Positions 1 to 10,814 are shown, counted from the stretch's first letter. The stretch: 64,000 nucleotides of DNA from Euonymus europaeus (GCA_963580455.1 OY756972.1:1131001-1195000); one strand, 5' to 3'. A program made the numbers and translations. The notes: generated by a model from the letters alone, not told the origin.

Positions 1-1729
1 CTTTTCGAGCTCTACGATCCTGGCGTTTCGGATTTTGATTTCAGAACTCGTGGATAGTTGGTCTCGTTTCACCTAGTTAGCCGCGAAATGTGGTTTCTTT
101 ACGTAAACGGTTTTATGAATATCCGTTGACTCCGAGTTCTGAATTCAGTGATTTTTAGCTTGATTTCACACTAATTTTCGTGCTCTACGATCCTGGCGTT
201 TCGGATTTTGATTTCAGAACTCGTGGCTAGTAGGTCTCGTTTCACCTAGTTAGCCGCGAAATGTGGTTTCTTTACGTAAACAGTTTTATGAATATCCGTT
301 GACTCCGAGTTCTGAATTCGATGATTTTTAGCTTGATTTCAGACTACTTTTCGAGCTCTACAATCCTGGCATTTCGGATTTTGATTTCAGAACTCGTGGC
401 TAGTAGGTCTCGATTCACCTATTTTGCCGCAAAATGTGGTTTCTTTACGTAAACGGTTTTATGAATATCCGTTGACTCCGAGTTCTGAATTCGGTGATTT
501 TTAGCTTGATTTCACACTACTTTTCGAGCTCTACAATCCTGGCGTTTCGGATTTTGATTTCAGAACTCGTGGCTAGTAGGTCTCGTTTCACCAAGTTAGC
601 CGCGAAATGTGGTTTCTTTACGTAAACGGTTTTATGAATATCCGTTGACTCCGAGTTCTGAATTCGGTGATTTTTAGCTTGATTTCACACTACTTTTCGA
701 GCTCTACGATCCTGGCATTTCGGATTTTGATTTCAGAACTCGTGGCTAGTTGGTCTCGTTTCACCTAGTTAGCCGCGAAATGTGGTTCTTTACGTAAACG
801 GTTTTATGAATATTCGTTGACTCCGAGTTCTGAATTCGGCGATTTTTAGCTTGATTTCACACTACTTTTCGAGCTCTACAATCCTGGCGTTTTGGATTTT
901 GATTTCAGAACTCGTGGCTAGTTGGTCTCGTTTCACCTAGTTAGCCGCGAAATGTGGTTTCTTTACGTAAACGGTTTTATGAATATCCGTTGACTCCGAG
1001 TTCTGAATTCGGTGATTTTTAGCTTGATTTCACACTACTTTTCGAGCTCTACAATCCTGGAGTTTCGGATTTTGATTTCAGAACTCGTGGCTAGTTGGTC
1101 TCGTTTCACCTAGTTAGCCGCGAAATGTGGTTTCTTTACGTAAACGGTTTTATGAATATCCGTTGACTCCGAGTTCTGAATTCGGTGATTTTTAGCTTGA
1201 TTTCACACTACTTTTCGAGCTCTACAATCCTGGTGTTTCGGATTTTGATTTCAGAACTCGTGGCTAGTTGGTCTCGTTTCACCTAGTTAGACGCGAAATG
1301 TGGTTTCTTTACGTAAACGGTTTTATGAATATCCGTTGACTCCGAGTTCTGAATTCGGTGATTTTTAGCTTGATTTCACACTACTTTTCGAGCTCTACTA
1401 TCCTGGCGTTTCGGATTTTGATTTCAGAACTCGTGGCTAGTTGGTCTCGTTTCACCTAGTTAGACGCGAAATGTGGTTTCTTTACGTAAACGGTTTTATG
1501 AATATCCGTTGACTCCGAGTTCTGAATTCGGTGATTTTTAGCTTGATTTCACACTACTTTTTGAGCTCTACTATCCTGGGGTTTCGGATTTTGATTTCAG
1601 AACTCGTGGCTAGTTGGTCTCGTTTCACCTAGTTTGCCGCGAAATGTGGTTTCTTTACGTAAACGGTTTTATGAATATCCGTTGACTCCGAGTTCTGAAT
1701 TCGGTGATTTTTAGCTTGATTTCACACTA
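1..1729. repeat. 10-mer HOR copy 1 of left domain (1729 bp)
   Basis: Ten monomers with no short one. The fourth (520) is full length, with accaag, where later copies have the 161-bp S monomer. The fifth (693) has a 1-bp deletion in the ttt of tggtttc plus tattcg and ttcggcg. This looks like a form from before insertion of the S monomer, although gene conversion from another register is also possible. Confidence 0.85.
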
Positions 1730-3447
1730 CTTTTCGAGCTCTACGATCCTGGCGTTTCGGATTTTGATTTCAGAACTCGTGGATAGTTGGTCTCGTTTCA
1801 CCTAGTTAGCCGCGAAATGTGGTTTCTTTACGTAAACGGTTTTATGAATATCCGTTGACTCCGAGTTCTGAATTCAGTGATTTTTAGCTTGATTTCACAC
1901 TAATTTTCGTGCTCTACGATCCTGGCATTTCGGATTTTGATTTCAGAACTCGTGGCTAGTAGGTCTCGTTTCACCTAGTTAGCCGCGAAATGTGGTTTCT
2001 TTACGTAAACAGTTTTATGAATATCCGTTGACTCCGAGTTCTGAATTCGATGATTTTTAGCTTGATTTCAGACTACTTTTCGAGCTCTACAATCCTGGCA
2101 TTTCGGATTTTGATTTCAGAACTCGTGGCTAGTAGGTCTCGATTCACCTATTTTGCCGCAAAATGTGGTTTCTTTACGTAAACGGTTTTATGAATATCCG
2201 TTGACTCCGAGTTTTGAATTCGGTGATTTTTAGCTTGATTTCACACTACTTTTCGAGCTCTACAATCCTGGCATTTCGGATTTTGATTTCAGAACTCGTG
2301 GCTAGTAGGTCTCGTTTCACGTAGTTAACCGCGAATACGTAAACGGTTTTATGAATATCCGTTGACTCCGAGTTCTGAATTCGGTGATTTTTAGCTTGAT
2401 TTCACACTACTTTTCGAGCTCTACGATCCTGGCGTTTCGGATTTTGATTTCAGAACTCGTGGCTAGTAGGTCTCGTTTCACGTACTTAGCCGCGAAATGT
2501 GGTTTCTTTACGTAAACGGTTTTATGAATATCCGTTGACTCCGAGTTCTGAATTCGGTGATTTTTAGCTTGATTTCACACTACTTTTCGAGCTCTACGAT
2601 CCTGGCGTTTCGGATTTTGATTTCAGAACTCGTGGCTAGTACGTCTCGTTTCACGTACTTAGCCGCGAAATGTGGTTTCTTTACGTAAACGGTTTTATGA
2701 ATATCCGTTGACTCCGAGTTCTGAATTCGGTGATTTTTAACTTGATTTCACACTACTTTTCGAGCTCTACAATCCTGGACTTTCGGATTTTGATTTCAGA
2801 ACTCGTGGCTAGTTGGTCTCGTTTCACCTAGTTAGCCGCGAAATGTGGTTTCTTTACGTAAACGGTTTTATGAATATCCGTTGACTCCGAGTTCTGAATT
2901 CGGTGATTTTTAGCTTGATTTCACACTACTTTTCGAGCTCTACAATCCTGATGTTTCGGATTTTGATTTCAGAACTCGTGGCTAGTTGGTCTCGTTTCAC
3001 CTAGTTAGACGCGAAATGTGGTTTCTTTACGTAAACGGTTTTATGAATATCCGTTGACTCCGAGTTCTGAATTCGGTGATTTTTAGCTTGATTTCACACT
3101 ACTTTTCGAGCTCTACTATCCTGGCGTTTCGGATTTTGATTTCAGAACTCGTGGCTAGTTGGTCTCGTTTCACCTAGTTAGACGCGAAATGTGGTTTCTT
3201 TACGTAAACGGTTTTATGAATATCCGTTGACTCCGAGTTCTGAATTCGGTGATTTTTAGCTTGATTTCACACTACTTTTTGAGCTCTACTATCCTGGGGT
3301 TTCGGATTTTGATTTCAGAACTCGTGGCTAGTTGGTCTCGTTTCACCTAGTTTGCCGCGAAATGTGGTTTCTTTACGTAAACGGTTTTATGAATATCCGT
3401 TGACTCCGAGTTCTGAATTCGGTGATTTTTAGCTTGATTTCACACTA
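1730..3447. repeat. 10-mer HOR copy 2 of left domain (1718 bp)
   Basis: It matches copy 1 at monomers 1-3 and 8-10 (first at 1730, last at 3275) but differs in the middle. A 161-bp S monomer lies at 2249, followed by two full-length cacgtac monomers at 2410 and 2583 (g73, c76). Those two share g73 with S monomers but keep the 12 bp. Confidence 0.88.
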
Positions 3448-4646
3448 CTTTTCGAGCTCTACGATCCTGGCGTTTCGGATTTTGATTTCAGAACTCGTGG
3501 ATAGTTGGTCTCGTTTCACCTAGTTAGCCGCGAAATGTGGTTTCTTTACGTAAACGGTTTTATGAATATCCGTTGACTCCGAGTTCTGAATTCAGTGATT
3601 TTTAGCTTGATTTCACACTAATTTTCGTGCTCTACGATCCTGGCGTTTCGGATTTTGATTTCAGAACTCGTGGCTAGTAGGTCTCGTTTCACCTAGTTAG
3701 CCGCGAAATGTGGTTTCTTTACGTAAACAGTTTTATGAATATCCGTTGACTCCGAGTTCTGAATTCGATGATTTTTAGCTTGATTTCAGACTACTTTTCG
3801 AGCTCTACAATCCTGGCATTTCGGATTTTGATTTCAGAACTCGTGGCTAGTAGGTCTCGATTCACCTATTTTGCCGCAAAATGTGGTTTCTTTACGTAAA
3901 CGGTTTTATGAATATCCGTTGACTCCGAGTTTTGAATTCGGTGATTTTTAGCTTGATTTCACACTACTTTTCGAGCTCTACAATCCTGGCATTTCGGATT
4001 TTGATTTCAGAACTCGTGGCTAGTAGGTCTCGTTTCACGTAGTTAGCCGCGAATACGTAAACGGTTTTATGAATATCCGTTGACTCCGAGTTCTGAATTC
4101 GGTGATTTTTAGCTTGATTTCACACTACTTTTCGAGCTCTACGATCCTGGCGTTTCGGATTTTGATTTCAGAACTCGTGGCTAGTAGGTCTCGTTTCACG
4201 TACTTAGCCGCGAAATGTGGTTTCTTTACGTAAACGGTTTTATGAATATCCGTTGACTCCGAGTTCTGAATTCGGTGATTTTTAGCTTGATTTCACACTA
4301 CTTTTCGAGCTCTACGATCCTGGCGTTTCGGATTTTGATTTCAGAACTCGTGGCTAGTAGGTCTCGTTTCACGTACTTAGCCGCGAAATGTGGTTTCTTT
4401 ACGTAAACGGTTTTATGAATATCCGTTGACTCCGAGTTCTGAATTCGGTGATTTTTAGCTTGATTTCACACTACTTTTCGAGCTCTACAATCCTGGCATT
4501 TTGGATTTTGATTTCAGAACTCGTGGCTAGTAGGTCTCGTTTCACCTAGTTAGGCGCGAAATGTGGTTTCTTTACGTAAACGGTTTTATGAATATCCGTT
4601 GACTCCGAGTTCTGAATTCGGTGATTTTTAACTTGATTTCACACTA
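3448..4646. repeat. 10-mer HOR copy 3 of left domain, partial (7 monomers)
   Basis: Monomers at 3448, 3621, 3794, 3967 (short), 4128, 4301 and 4474 follow copy 2 in order. The seventh (4474) has its own variants (ggcatttt, ttaggcgcg, tttaact). The series then breaks and consensus-like and R-type monomers begin at 4647. This is an HOR boundary. Confidence 0.85.
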
Positions 4647-4685
4647 CTTTTCGAGCTCTACAATCCTGGCGTTTCGGATTTTGAT

Positions 4686-4696
4686 TTCAGAACTCG
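4686..4696. repeat. Left arm of 11-bp inverted repeat within the monomer
   Basis: ttcagaactcg (monomer bases 40-50) is the exact reverse complement of cgagttctgaa at bases 133-143 (4779-4789), 82 bases downstream. As the motif recurs in most monomers, each left arm also lies only 79 bases downstream of the right arm of the preceding monomer. The arms are seen directly; a stem in DNA or in a transcript is inference. Confidence 0.8.
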
Positions 4697-4743
4697 TGGC
4701 TAGTTGGTCTCGTTTCACCTAGTTAGCCGCGAAATGTGGTTTC

Positions 4744-4753
4744 TTTACGTAAA
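4744..4753. other. Perfect 10-bp palindrome in the monomer
   Basis: tttacgtaaa (monomer bases 98-107) is perfectly self-complementary and is present in most full-length monomers. The 12-bp deletion of short monomers ends at base 99, just inside its left edge. Short copies therefore keep only the core tacgta, with an altered left flank (aatacgtaaa). A lineage of R-type monomers (28305, 29665, 33608, 34967, 37204, 38564, 40962, 42322, 45239) reads acttaaac and loses it. It could be a protein-binding dyad; no binding protein can be inferred. Confidence 0.8.
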
Positions 4754-4777
4754 CGGTTTTATGAATATCCGTTGACT

Positions 4778-4794
4778 CCGAGTTCTGAATTCGG
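4778..4794. other. 17-bp imperfect dyad (monomer bases 132-148)
   Basis: The element runs from ccgag through the EcoRI site to tcgg. Around a central t, seven of eight base pairs are Watson-Crick and one is G-T (bases 136/144). It overlaps the right arm of a longer inverted repeat, so the same bases have two possible partners. The t139 variant (R, P and N types) turns the innermost pair into T-G. The g147-to-a variant (G type) breaks one outer pair. Confidence 0.75.
4779..4789. repeat. Right arm of 11-bp inverted repeat within the monomer
   Basis: cgagttctgaa, monomer bases 133-143, pairs perfectly with bases 40-50. It lies inside the 17-bp dyad at 132-148. It is changed by t139 in R, P and N monomers and by a141 (ttctaaattc) in the 27971-type short monomers and in the right flank (57426-58290). 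Confidence 0.8.
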
Positions 4795-6364
4795 TGATTT
4801 TTAGCTTGATTTCACACTAATTTTTGAGCTCTACGATCCTGGCGTTTCGGATTTTGATTTCAGAACTCGTGGCTAGTTGGTCTCGTTTCACCTAGTTAGC
4901 CGCGAAATGTGGTTTCTTTACGTAAACGGTTTTAGGAATATCCGTTGACTCCGAGTTTTGAATTCGGCGATTTTTAGCTTGATTTCACACTACTTTTCGA
5001 GCTGTACGATCCTGGCATTTCGGATTTTGATTTCAGAACTCGTGGCTAGTAGGTCTCGTTTCACCTAGTTAGCCGCGAAATGTGGTTTCTTTACGTAAAC
5101 GGTTTTATGAATATCCGTTGACTCCGAGTTCTGAATTCAGTGATTTTTAGCTTGATTTCACACTAATTTTCGTGCTCTACGATCCTGGCGTTTCGGATTT
5201 TGATTTCAGAACTCGTGGCTAGTAGGTCTCGTTTCACCTAGTTAGCCGCGAAATGTGGTTTCTTTACGTAAACAGTTTTATGAATATCCGTTGACTCCGA
5301 GTTCTGAATTCGATGATTTTTAGCTTGATTTCAGACTACTTTTCGAGCTCTACGATCCTGGCGTTTCGGATTTTGATTTCAGAACTCGTGGCTAGTTGGT
5401 CTCGTTTCACCTAGTTAGCCGCGAAATGTAGTTTCTTTACGTAAACGGTTTTAGGAATATCCGTTGACTCCGAGTTTTGAATTCGGCGATTTTTAGCTTG
5501 ATTTCACACTACTTTTCGAGCTGTACGATCCTGGCATTTCGGATTTTGATTTCAGAACTCGTGGCTAGTAGGTCTCGTTTCACCTAGTTAGCCGCGAAAT
5601 GTGGTTTCTTTACGTAAACGGTTTTATGAATATCCGTTGACTCCGAGTTCTGAATTCAGTGATTTTTAGCTTGATTTCACACTAATTTTCGTGCTCTACG
5701 ATCCTGGCGTTTCGGATTTTGATTTCAAAACTCGTGGCTAGTAGGTCTCGTTTCACCTAGTTAGCCGCGAAATGTGGTTTCTTTACGTAAACAGTTTTAT
5801 GAATATCCGTTGACTCCGAGTTCTGAATTCGATGATTTTTAGCTTGATTTCAGACTACTTTTCGAGCTCTACAATCCTGGAATTTCGGATTTTGATTTCA
5901 GAACTCGTGGCTAGTAGGTCTCGATTCACCTATTTTGCCGCAAAATGTGGTTTCTTTACGTAAACGGTTTTATGAATATCCGTTGACTCCGAGTTTTGAA
6001 TTCGGTGATTTTTAGCTTGATTTCACACTACTTTTCGAGCTCTACAATCCTGGCATTTCGGATTTTGATTTCAGAACTCGTGGCTAGTAGGTCTCGTTTC
6101 ACGTAGTTAGCCGCGAATACGTAAACGGTTTTATGAATATCCGTTGACTCCGAGTTCTGAATTCGGTGATTTTTAGCTTGATTTCACACTACTTTTCGAG
6201 CTCTACGATCCTGGCGTTTCGGATTTTGATTTCAGAACTCGTGGCTAGTTGGTCTCGTTTCACCTAGTTAGCCGCGAAATGTGGTTTCTTTACGTAAACG
6301 GTTTTATGAATATACGTTGACTCCGAGTTCTGAATTCGGTGATTTTTAGCTTGATTTCACACTA

Positions 6365-6537
6365 CTTTTCGAGCTCTACAATCCTGGCGTTTCGGATTTT
6401 GATTTCAGAACTCGTGGCTAGTTGGTCTCGTTTCACCTAGTTAGCCGCGAAATGTGGTTTCTTTACGTAAACGGTTTTAGGAATATCCGTTGACTCCGAG
6501 TTTTGAATTCGGCGATTTTTAGCTTGATTTCACACTA
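6365..6537. repeat. R-type monomer (exemplar)
   Basis: Diagnostic bases are g116 (ttttaggaat), t139 (gagttttgaa) and c149 (ttcggcg). R copies occur at 4820, 5339, 6365, 7737, 8590, 9443, 9950, 11149, 12348, 18713, 21296, 22322, 24028, 25734, 28305, 29665, 33608, 34967, 37204, 38564, 40962, 42322, 45239, 54831 and 56215. Every one is followed directly by a G-type monomer (9616 is a G/T hybrid). The R-G pair behaves as one inherited unit. Confidence 0.9.
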
Positions 6538-6710
6538 CTTTTCGAGCTGTACGATCCTGGCATTTCGGATTTTGATTTCAGAACTCGTGGCTAGTAGGTC
6601 TCGTTTCACCTAGTTAGCCGCGAAATGTGGTTTCTTTACGTAAACGGTTTTATGAATATCCGTTGACTCCGAGTTCTGAATTCAGTGATTTTTAGCTTGA
6701 TTTCACACTA
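6538..6710. repeat. G-type monomer (exemplar)
   Basis: It reads gagctgtac at bases 7-15 (g12, destroying the SacI site), usually gcattt at 24-29, a59 (gtagg) and a147 (ttcagtg). It always follows an R monomer and normally precedes a T monomer. The right-flank copies at 55004 and 56388 have the unmutated ttcggtg and are followed by consensus-like monomers, so the G-T linkage is lost there. Confidence 0.9.
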
Positions 6711-6883
6711 ATTTTCGTGCTCTACGATCCTGGCGTTTCGGATTTTGATTTCAGAACTCGTGGCTAGTAGGTCTCGTTTCACCTAGTTAGCCGCGAAATG
6801 TGGTTTCTTTACGTAAACAGTTTTATGAATATCCGTTGACTCCGAGTTCTGAATTCGATGATTTTTAGCTTGATTTCAGACTA
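6711..6883. repeat. T-type monomer (exemplar)
   Basis: It starts attttcgtgctc (a1, t8; SacI site lost) and carries a59, a109 (aaacag), a148 (ttcgatg) and g169 (cagacta). It is the most diverged type and one of the most conserved between copies. It follows G or, in the left domain, the ttcagtg monomers at 1, 1730 and 3448. It normally precedes P or the gagctccac short monomer. The last full copy starts at 45585; a T-like tail survives in the hybrid at 48836. Confidence 0.9.
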
Positions 6884-7056
6884 CTTTTCGAGCTCTACAA
6901 TCCTGGCGTTTCGGATTTTGATTTCAGAACTCGTGGCTAGTAGGTCTCGATTCACCTATTTTGCCGCAAAATGTGGTTTCTTTGCGTAAACGGTTTTATG
7001 AATATCCGTTGACTCCGAGTTCTGAATTCGGTGATTTTTAGCTTGATTTCACACTA

Positions 7057-7229
7057 CTTTTCGAGCTCTACGATCCTGGCGTTTCGGATTTTGATTTCAG
7101 AACTCGTGGCTAGTTGGTCTCGTTTCACCTAGTTAGCCGCGAAATGTGGTTTCTTTACGTAAACGGTTTTATGAATATACGTTGACTCCGAGTTTTGAAT
7201 TCGGCGATTTTTAGCTTGATTTCACACTA
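7057..7229. repeat. E/R hybrid monomer
   Basis: It is E-like to base 123 (gatcc, gttgg, tatacg), then R-like (t139, c149), and is followed by a G monomer as an R should be. Bases 116-117 are the E-type tg. The switch therefore lies between 123 and 139, the expected product of an exchange between adjacent E and R monomers. Confidence 0.8.
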
Positions 7230-9615
7230 CTTTTCGAGCTGTACGATCCTGGCGTTTCGGATTTTGATTTCAGAACTCGTGGCTAGTTGGTCTCGTTTCA
7301 CCTAGTTAGCCGCGAAATGTGGTTTCTTTACGTAAACGGTTTTATGAATATCCGTTGACTCCGAGTTCTGAATTCAGTGATTTTTAGCTTGATTTCACAC
7401 TAATTTTTGTGCTCTACGATCCTGGCGTTTCGGATTTTGATTTCAGAACTCGTGGCTAGTAGGTCTCGTTTCACCTAGTTAGCCGCGAAATGTGGTTTCT
7501 TTACGTAAACAGTTTTATGAATATCCGTTGACTCCGAGTTCTGAATTCGATGATTTTTAGCTTGATTTCAGACTACTTTTCGAGCTCCACAATCCTGGCA
7601 TTTCGGATTTTGATTTCAGAACTCGTGGCTAGTAGGTCTCGTTTCACGTAGTTAGCCGCGAATACGTAAACGGTTTTATGAATATCCGTTGACTCCGAGT
7701 TCTGAAATCGGTGATTTTTAGCTTGATTTCACACTACTTTTCGAGCTCTACGATCCTGGCGTTTCGGATTTTGATTTCAGAACTCGTGGCTAGTTGGTCT
7801 CGTTTCACCTAGTTAGCCGCGAAATGTGGTTTCTTTACGTAAACGGTTTTAGGAATATCCGTTGACTCCGAGTTTTGAATTCGGCGATTTTTAGCTTGAT
7901 TTCACACTACTTTTCGAGCTGTACGATCCTGGCATTTCGGATTTTGATTTCAGAACTCGTGGCTAGTAGGTCTCGTTTCACCTAGTTAGCCGCGAAATGT
8001 GGTTTCTTTACGTAAACGGTTTTATGAATATCCGTTGACTCCGAGTTCTGAATTCAGTGATTTTTAGCTTGATTTCACACTAATTTTCGTGCTCTACGAT
8101 CCTGGCGTTTCGGATTTTGATTTCAGAACTCGTGGCTAGTAGGTCTCGTTTCACCTAGTTAGCCGCGAAATGTGGTTTCTTTACGTAAACAGTTTTATGA
8201 ATATCCGTTGACTCCGAGTTCTGAATTCGATGATTTTTAGCTTGATTTCAGACTACTTTTCGAGCTCCACAATCCTGGCATTTCGGATTTTGATTTCAGA
8301 ACTCGTGGCTAGTAGGTCTCGTTTCACGTAGTTAGCCGCGAATACGTAAACGGTTTTATGAATATCCGTTGACTCCGAGTTCTGAATTCGGTGATTTTTA
8401 GCTTGATTTCACACTACTTTTCGAGCTCTACGATCCTGGCGTTTCGGATTTTGATTTCAGAACTCGTGGCTAGTTGGTCTCGTTTCACCTAGTTAGCCGC
8501 GAAATGTGGTTTCTTTACGTAAACGGTTTTATGAATATACGTTGACTCCGAGTTCTGAATTCGGTGATTTTTAGCTTGATTTCACACTAATTTTCGAGCT
8601 CTACGATCCTGGCGTTTCGGATTTTGATTTCAGAACTCGTGGCTAGTTGGTCTCGTTTCACCTAGTTAGCCGCGAAATGTGGTTTCTTTACGTAAACGGT
8701 TTTAGGAATATCCGTTGACTCCGAGTTTTGAATTCGGCGATTTTTAGCTTGATTTCACACTACTTTTCGAGCTGTACGATCCTGGCATTTCGGATTTTGA
8801 TTTCAGAACTCGTGGCTAGTAGGTCTCGTTTCACCTAGTTAGCCGCGAAATGTGGTTTCTTTACGTAAACGGTTTTATGAATATCCGTTGACTCCGAGTT
8901 CTGAATTCAGTGATTTTTAGCTTGATTTCACACTAATTTTCGTGCTCTACGATCCTGGCGTTTCGGATTTTGATTTCAGAACTCGTGGCTAGTAGGTCTC
9001 GTTTCACCTAGTTAGCCGCGAAATGTGGTTTCTTTACGTAAACAGTTTTATGAATATCCGTTGACTCCGAGTTCTGAATTCGATGATTTTTAGCTTGATT
9101 TCAGACTACTTTTCGAGCTCCACAATCCTGGCATTTCGGATTTTGATTTCAGAACTCGTGGCTAGTAGGTCTCGTTTCACGTAGTTAGACTCGAATACGT
9201 AAACGGTTTTATGAATATCCGTTGACTCCGAGTTCTGAAATCGGTGATTTTTAGCTTGATTTCACACTACTTTTCGAGCTCTACGATCCTGGCGTTTCGG
9301 ATTTTGATTTCAGAACTCGTGGCTAGTTGGTCTCGTTTCACCTAGTTAGCCGCGAAATGTGGTTTCTTTACGTAAACTGTTTTATGAATATACGTTGACT
9401 CCGAGTTCTGAATTCGGTGATTTTTAGCTTGATTTCACACTAATTTTCGAGCTCTACGATCCTGGCGTTTCGGATTTTGATTTCAGAACTCGTGGCTAGT
9501 TGGTCTCGTTTCACCTAGTTAGCCGCGAAATGTGGTTTCTTTACGTAAACGGTTTTAGGAATATCCGTTGACTCCGAGTTTTGAATTCGGCGATTTTTAG
9601 CTTGATTTCACACTA

Positions 9616-9788
9616 CTTTTCGAGCTGTACGATCCTGGCTTTTCGGATTTTGATTTCAGAACTCGTGGCTAGTAGGTCTCGTTTCACCTAGTTAGCCGCG
9701 AAATGTGGTTTCTTTACGTAAACAGTTTTATGAATATCCGTTGACTCCGAGTTCTGAATTCGATGATTTTTAGCTTGATTTCAGACTA
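9616..9788. repeat. G/T hybrid monomer
   Basis: It begins as G (gagctgtac) and ends as T (aaacag, ttcgatg, cagacta). It follows R and precedes the gagctccac short monomer. One G and one T have been collapsed into one monomer by an exchange between bases 15 and 109. It also has a private ggctttt. Confidence 0.85.
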
Positions 9789-10468
9789 CTTTTCGAGCTC
9801 CACAATCCTGGCATTTCGGATTTTGATTTCAGAACTCGTGGCTAGTAGGTCTCGTTTCACGTAGTTAGCCGCGAATACGTAAACGGTTTTATGAATATCC
9901 GTTGACTCCGAGTTCTGAAATCGGTGATTTTTAGCTTGATTTCACACTACTTTTCGAGCTCTACGATCCTGGCGTTTCGGATTTTGATTTCAGAACTCGT
10001 GGCTAGTTGGTCTCGTTTCACCTAGTTAGCCGCGAAATGTGGTTTCTTTACGTAAACGGTTTTAGGAATATCCGTTGACTCCGAGTTTTGAATTCGGCGA
10101 TTTTTAGCTTGATTTCACACTACTTTTCGAGCTGTACGATCCTGGCATTTCGGATTTTGATTTCAGAACTCGTGGCTAGTAGGTCTCGTTTCACCTAGTT
10201 AGCCGCGAAATGTGGTTTCTTTACGTAAACGGTTTTATGAATATCCGTTGACTCCGAGTTCTGAATTCAGTGATTTTTAGCTTGATTTCACACTAATTTT
10301 CGTGCTCTACGATCCTGGCGTTTCGGATTTTGATTTCAGAACTCGTGGCTAGTAGGTCTCGTTTCACCTAGTTAGCCGCGAAATGTGGTTTCTTTACGTA
10401 AACAGTTTTATGAATATCCGTTGACTCCGAGTTCTGAATTCGATGATTTTTACCTTGATTTCAGACTA

Positions 10469-10641
10469 CTTTTCGAGCTCCACAATCCTGGCATTTCGGA
10501 TTTTGATTTCAGAACTCGTGGCTAGTAGGTCTCGTTTCACGTAGTTAGCCGCGAAATGTGGTTTCTTTACGTAAACAGTTTTATGAATATCCGTTGACTC
10601 CGAGTTCTGAATTCGATGATTTTTAGCTTGATTTCAGACTA
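10469..10641. repeat. S/T hybrid monomer with the 12 bp intact
   Basis: It begins like the short C monomers (gagctccac, ggcattt, cacgtag) but is full length. It then reads as T (aaacag, ttcgatg, cagacta) and precedes P. The junction lies between base 76 and 109 and shows how recombination restores the 12 bp. Confidence 0.85.
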
Positions 10642-10814
10642 CTTTTCGAGCTCTACAATCCTGGCATTTCGGATTTTGATTTCAGAACTCGTGGCTAGTA
10701 GGTCTCGATTCACCTATTTTGCCGCAAAATGTGGTTTCTTTACGTAAACGGTTTTATGAATATCCGTTGACTCCGAGTTTTGAATTCGGTGATTTTTAGC
10801 TTGATTTCACACTA
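10642..10814. repeat. P-type monomer (exemplar)
   Basis: It carries a67 (ctcgattc), t76 and t79 (cctattttgcc), a85 (gccgcaaaatg) and usually t139. P copies include 347, 2076, 3794, 5858, 6884, 10642, 11668, 12867, 14585, 16303, 21815, 22841, 24547, 26253, 28824, 30184, 34127, 37723, 39083, 41481, 42841, 45758 and 49009. It follows T and precedes a short S monomer in nearly every instance. Confidence 0.9.

Larger units (their letters stand above)
1..4646. repeat. Left 10-mer HOR domain (three copies, last partial)
   Basis: Monomers 1-27. Copies begin at 1, 1730 and 3448, each with a ggatag + ttcagtg monomer followed by a T monomer. Periods are 1729 bp (ten monomers, one of 172 bp) and 1718 bp (ten monomers, one short). 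Marker variants rare elsewhere are a81 (ttagacgcg) at 1211, 1384, 2929 and 3102; t16 (actatcc) at 1384, 1557, 3102 and 3275; and ttttt plus ggggttt at 1557 and 3275. The third copy is cut after seven monomers. Confidence 0.9.
4647..4819. repeat. Reference monomer (exact consensus, 173 bp)
   Basis: This copy matches the consensus I derived at every position and is used as the coordinate reference (monomer base = window position minus 4646). Landmarks: SacI site gagctc at bases 7-12, palindrome tttacgtaaa at 98-107 (contains the SnaBI site tacgta), EcoRI site gaattc at 141-146, and an imperfect dyad at 132-148. It has 12 CpG dinucleotides, against about 7.5 expected from its 35 C and 37 G. Near-identical copies recur throughout, for example at 13547, 15265, 17675, 32236, 32409 and 46438. 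Confidence 0.95.
4647..10468. repeat. Unstable short-HOR domain (3- to 5-mers of R, G, T, P/S, E)
   Basis: After one consensus monomer the order is R-G-T, R-G-T-P-S-E, R-G-T-P, an E/R hybrid, G-T-C, R-G-T-C-E, R-G-T-C-E, R-G/T hybrid-C, R-G-T. C is a short S variant with gagctccac (c13) at 7576, 8256, 9109 and 9789. Unit length changes from three to six monomers while the order is preserved. Repeated unequal exchange between neighbouring registers would produce this. Confidence 0.88.

Noticed and set aside
98..107. tttacgtaaa as a promoter or transcription factor site
   Set aside because: A 10-bp palindrome repeated with the monomer is no evidence of regulation by itself; no gene lies nearby.
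4767..4783. CENP-B box-like sequence (tatccgttgactccgag)
   Set aside because: Against the core pattern TTCG-N4-A-N2-CGGG it matches only 6 of the 9 essential bases, or 7 of 9 in the tattcg variants at 693 and 57426. The required A is c. Chance similarity is likely.
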